A DNA stretch of 64,000 bases, from assembly GCF_018143015.1 (NCBI RefSeq), contig NC_054755.1:7929124-7993123 (forward strand), in the 5' to 3' direction. Below the pieces are notes generated by a model that made no database searches, had not been told where the DNA came from, and saw only the letters and a program-made list of their open reading frames with translations. This stretch comes from Lytechinus variegatus. Lineage: Eukaryota > Echinodermata > Echinoidea > Temnopleuroida > Toxopneustidae. Within the stretch, counting starts at the first letter, position 1. Every line of letters begins with the position of its first letter. Below are positions 62,143-64,000 of this stretch, piece by piece. The position numbers were made by a program, and so were the translations under genes.

Positions 62143-64000
62143 GTAAGAATATTCTAGAGTTGTTGCCCCTTCAGTGTTTAGTACAGACGCTGCGCTACAG
62201 GGGGGGGGGCAGGGGGCGACCGCCCCTTATGATTTTAAAGTAGTGAAAAGATAAAAAGAGAAGACATATGCATACTTTCAAAGAAGTAGAAAGGGAAGTA
62301 TAAGCAGAAATAAGAATGTGAAAGTGAGAGGTATGTGCCTTGTAACTCGAGATCACTCGTGTTTTTTATTTCTTTCAATCAAAAATAAAATGACGCCAAA
62401 TTCGGTCGTCTTTTCCCCCTCTTTTGAATTACCACGGCGCCAGGTGCAGATTGGGGGGGGGGGCTTGGGGACTGAAGCCCCCCCCCCTTAAAGAAAATAA
62501 AACAATAAAAAAACTTTCGGCCACAAAGACAAATTGATTATGTAAGCCCTATATGCGTATAATTATGTGTTGATTAATGCAGTATTCCATTCATGTCTAC
62601 AAGTGCTCTAAAATCAAAGTTTTTTTTTTGCTATTCAGATTCGAATGCAGAATACAATAAACGCTCTCTTAAAGTGCGAGTATAGGCATTCAATGAACTC
62701 CTGCAATATAGCAGAATGCCTTACATTTTTTAGAATTAACCTCCCTATATGCTTCAACCACCAAGAATATAACAATACTAACGTCATAAAATTCATGTTT
62801 TAAGTCTAAACCTGTCTGTGTTCTGTCAAAAGCGCTCCGAAATTATATTATTCTTTAGGATGTTTTTTAAAGAATTTGGCTCTGCCGCTTAATTCTCCCT
62901 ATATAGGCTAAAGTTATTTAAGACATATAGGTAAGAGTCGGGAGTGTTGATTCATGTTTCGGATGGCGAGAGGGGGTAAAGGCACTGTCCAACATTATAA
63001 TGCAGAATTTATATGTTTATCATGTTTAATATTATTTTTATGTCAAATTTGATGGTTTTATAGCGCTTTCAAATGTTTTTTTTTTCAAACACGTTTTCGA
63101 AATTTCGAACTGCATGCATTTTTCATTTTGCCGCATCCTCAATATTTTTAGGGCGATCGCCCCCTGCCCCCTCCCCATGATAGAAGCAACAGGTAGAATG
63201 ATTTGACTCTTTTCTCTACAATACTCTGTAGACTTTTGTGTTATATGGTCAATGGTCAGTAATCATTGGTCGTATTCTTTTGCAGCTTAGATGCATGTTA
63301 AATATCACATTCAGTAATTTAACGACGTGGAAGATGTACACTAGTTGGAAGTTCAGAAGTGCTCCAAATGCAAGGTTTCACTTCAAAACTTTTCTCCCTG
63401 ATTTGATACAACATTCCCTCGTAGTATTTCCAAGGGTTGTCATTGACATTAAAAACCTATGTTCTGTCATGTTCTATTATATATTTTTACGTTCAAATTC
63501 TTTACATTCTGAGAATATCGCCCCTAACAAACCAAATAACCAGTCCTACCCCCATCCCCCTATCGTTAAATGCCCTCATCTGTATTCATAGCACCCATCA
63601 GGCCCTGATACATGTTATATATGAAAAATGTCATTTTGATAATGTGATTTTTTTACAGATATATATTTTTCTTATATCGGGGTATAAGGGGCAAGCTGCT
63701 TGGTCAGTATAAGGCTACCGATAATAGGCCACTTTCATTGTATTGAATATTCCAACGTCGGAAATTTCTCAAGCCCACAGACGCCCCCCCCCCCCCCCTC
63801 ACCAATAAATGTTTAGCCTAGAACCGCGCCTACACGACGCCAACCTGCTTTTGCTGTTATAGGCCATTATATGCGACATTTACCATGTTTATGAACGATA
63901 CGAGATGTTTCATTTGAATTTGGAATATGGTGTCTGGTTACACCATTTATCGATAATGTCTCTTATCATGGAGGAGCGTCGACCTATGATTCAGATTATT
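62143..64000. other. Right edge, probably intronic
   Basis: Contains G/C-run repeat ends (62198, 62455, 63155, 63784) of hAT-like type and no recognised exon. If copy 2 is a first exon this is its intron. Confidence 0.4.

Overview
This is a eukaryotic, intron-rich, AT-rich invertebrate genome window, most likely from an echinoderm and plausibly a sea urchin. The evidence is GT-AG introns, metazoan gene families, a Ty3 element primed by tRNA-Leu (a feature I recall for Mag/SURL-type elements), and a very dense load of short foldback transposons, tRNA-derived SINEs and microsatellites. The species assignment is inference. Most real genes here are split into short exons that had to be assembled by splice sites and reading phase; nearly all long uninterrupted reading frames are chance frames or microsatellite translations.

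Layout. (1) 1-5551, minus strand: the 5' part of a ZC3H13-like gene, the m6A-writer accessory protein. Six coding exons join in phase and the gene runs off the left edge. (2) 5552-13711: intergenic, holding a LINE tail, a SINE with a 7SL-like head and a 12-bp target duplication, a solo LTR with a 4-bp duplication, and foldback repeats. (3) 13712-29128, plus strand: a complete seven-exon major-facilitator gene of 520 codons, spinster-like with a lysosomal-type C-terminal signal. Its first intron carries a near-intact Ty3/gypsy retrotransposon (14411-19420, one 1370-codon gag-pol frame). (4) 29129-34576: intergenic repeats. (5) 34577-49670, minus strand: a complete four-exon SHOX-family paired-like homeobox gene of 533 codons, with an 8.7-kb third intron full of foldback elements and a long purine tract. 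(6) 49671-56248: upstream flank of SHOX with a second purine tract, foldback elements and a tRNA-derived SINE. (7) 56249-64000, plus strand: two first exons of identical length (103 bp, same phase), each coding the start and first membrane helix of a transporter-like protein. They are 5.8 kb apart and separated by nested hAT and TTAA-type transposons; their downstream exons were not found in the window.

How it fits together: the three complete or partial host genes are unrelated in function (RNA methylation, membrane transport, transcription), and nothing suggests an operon or cluster apart from the paired transporter exons at the right. The most noteworthy points are the 7SL-like SINE, the apparent absence of the CCCH finger in the ZC3H13 homologue, the duplicated transporter first exons, and several foldback element families built by reiterating one short near-palindromic word.
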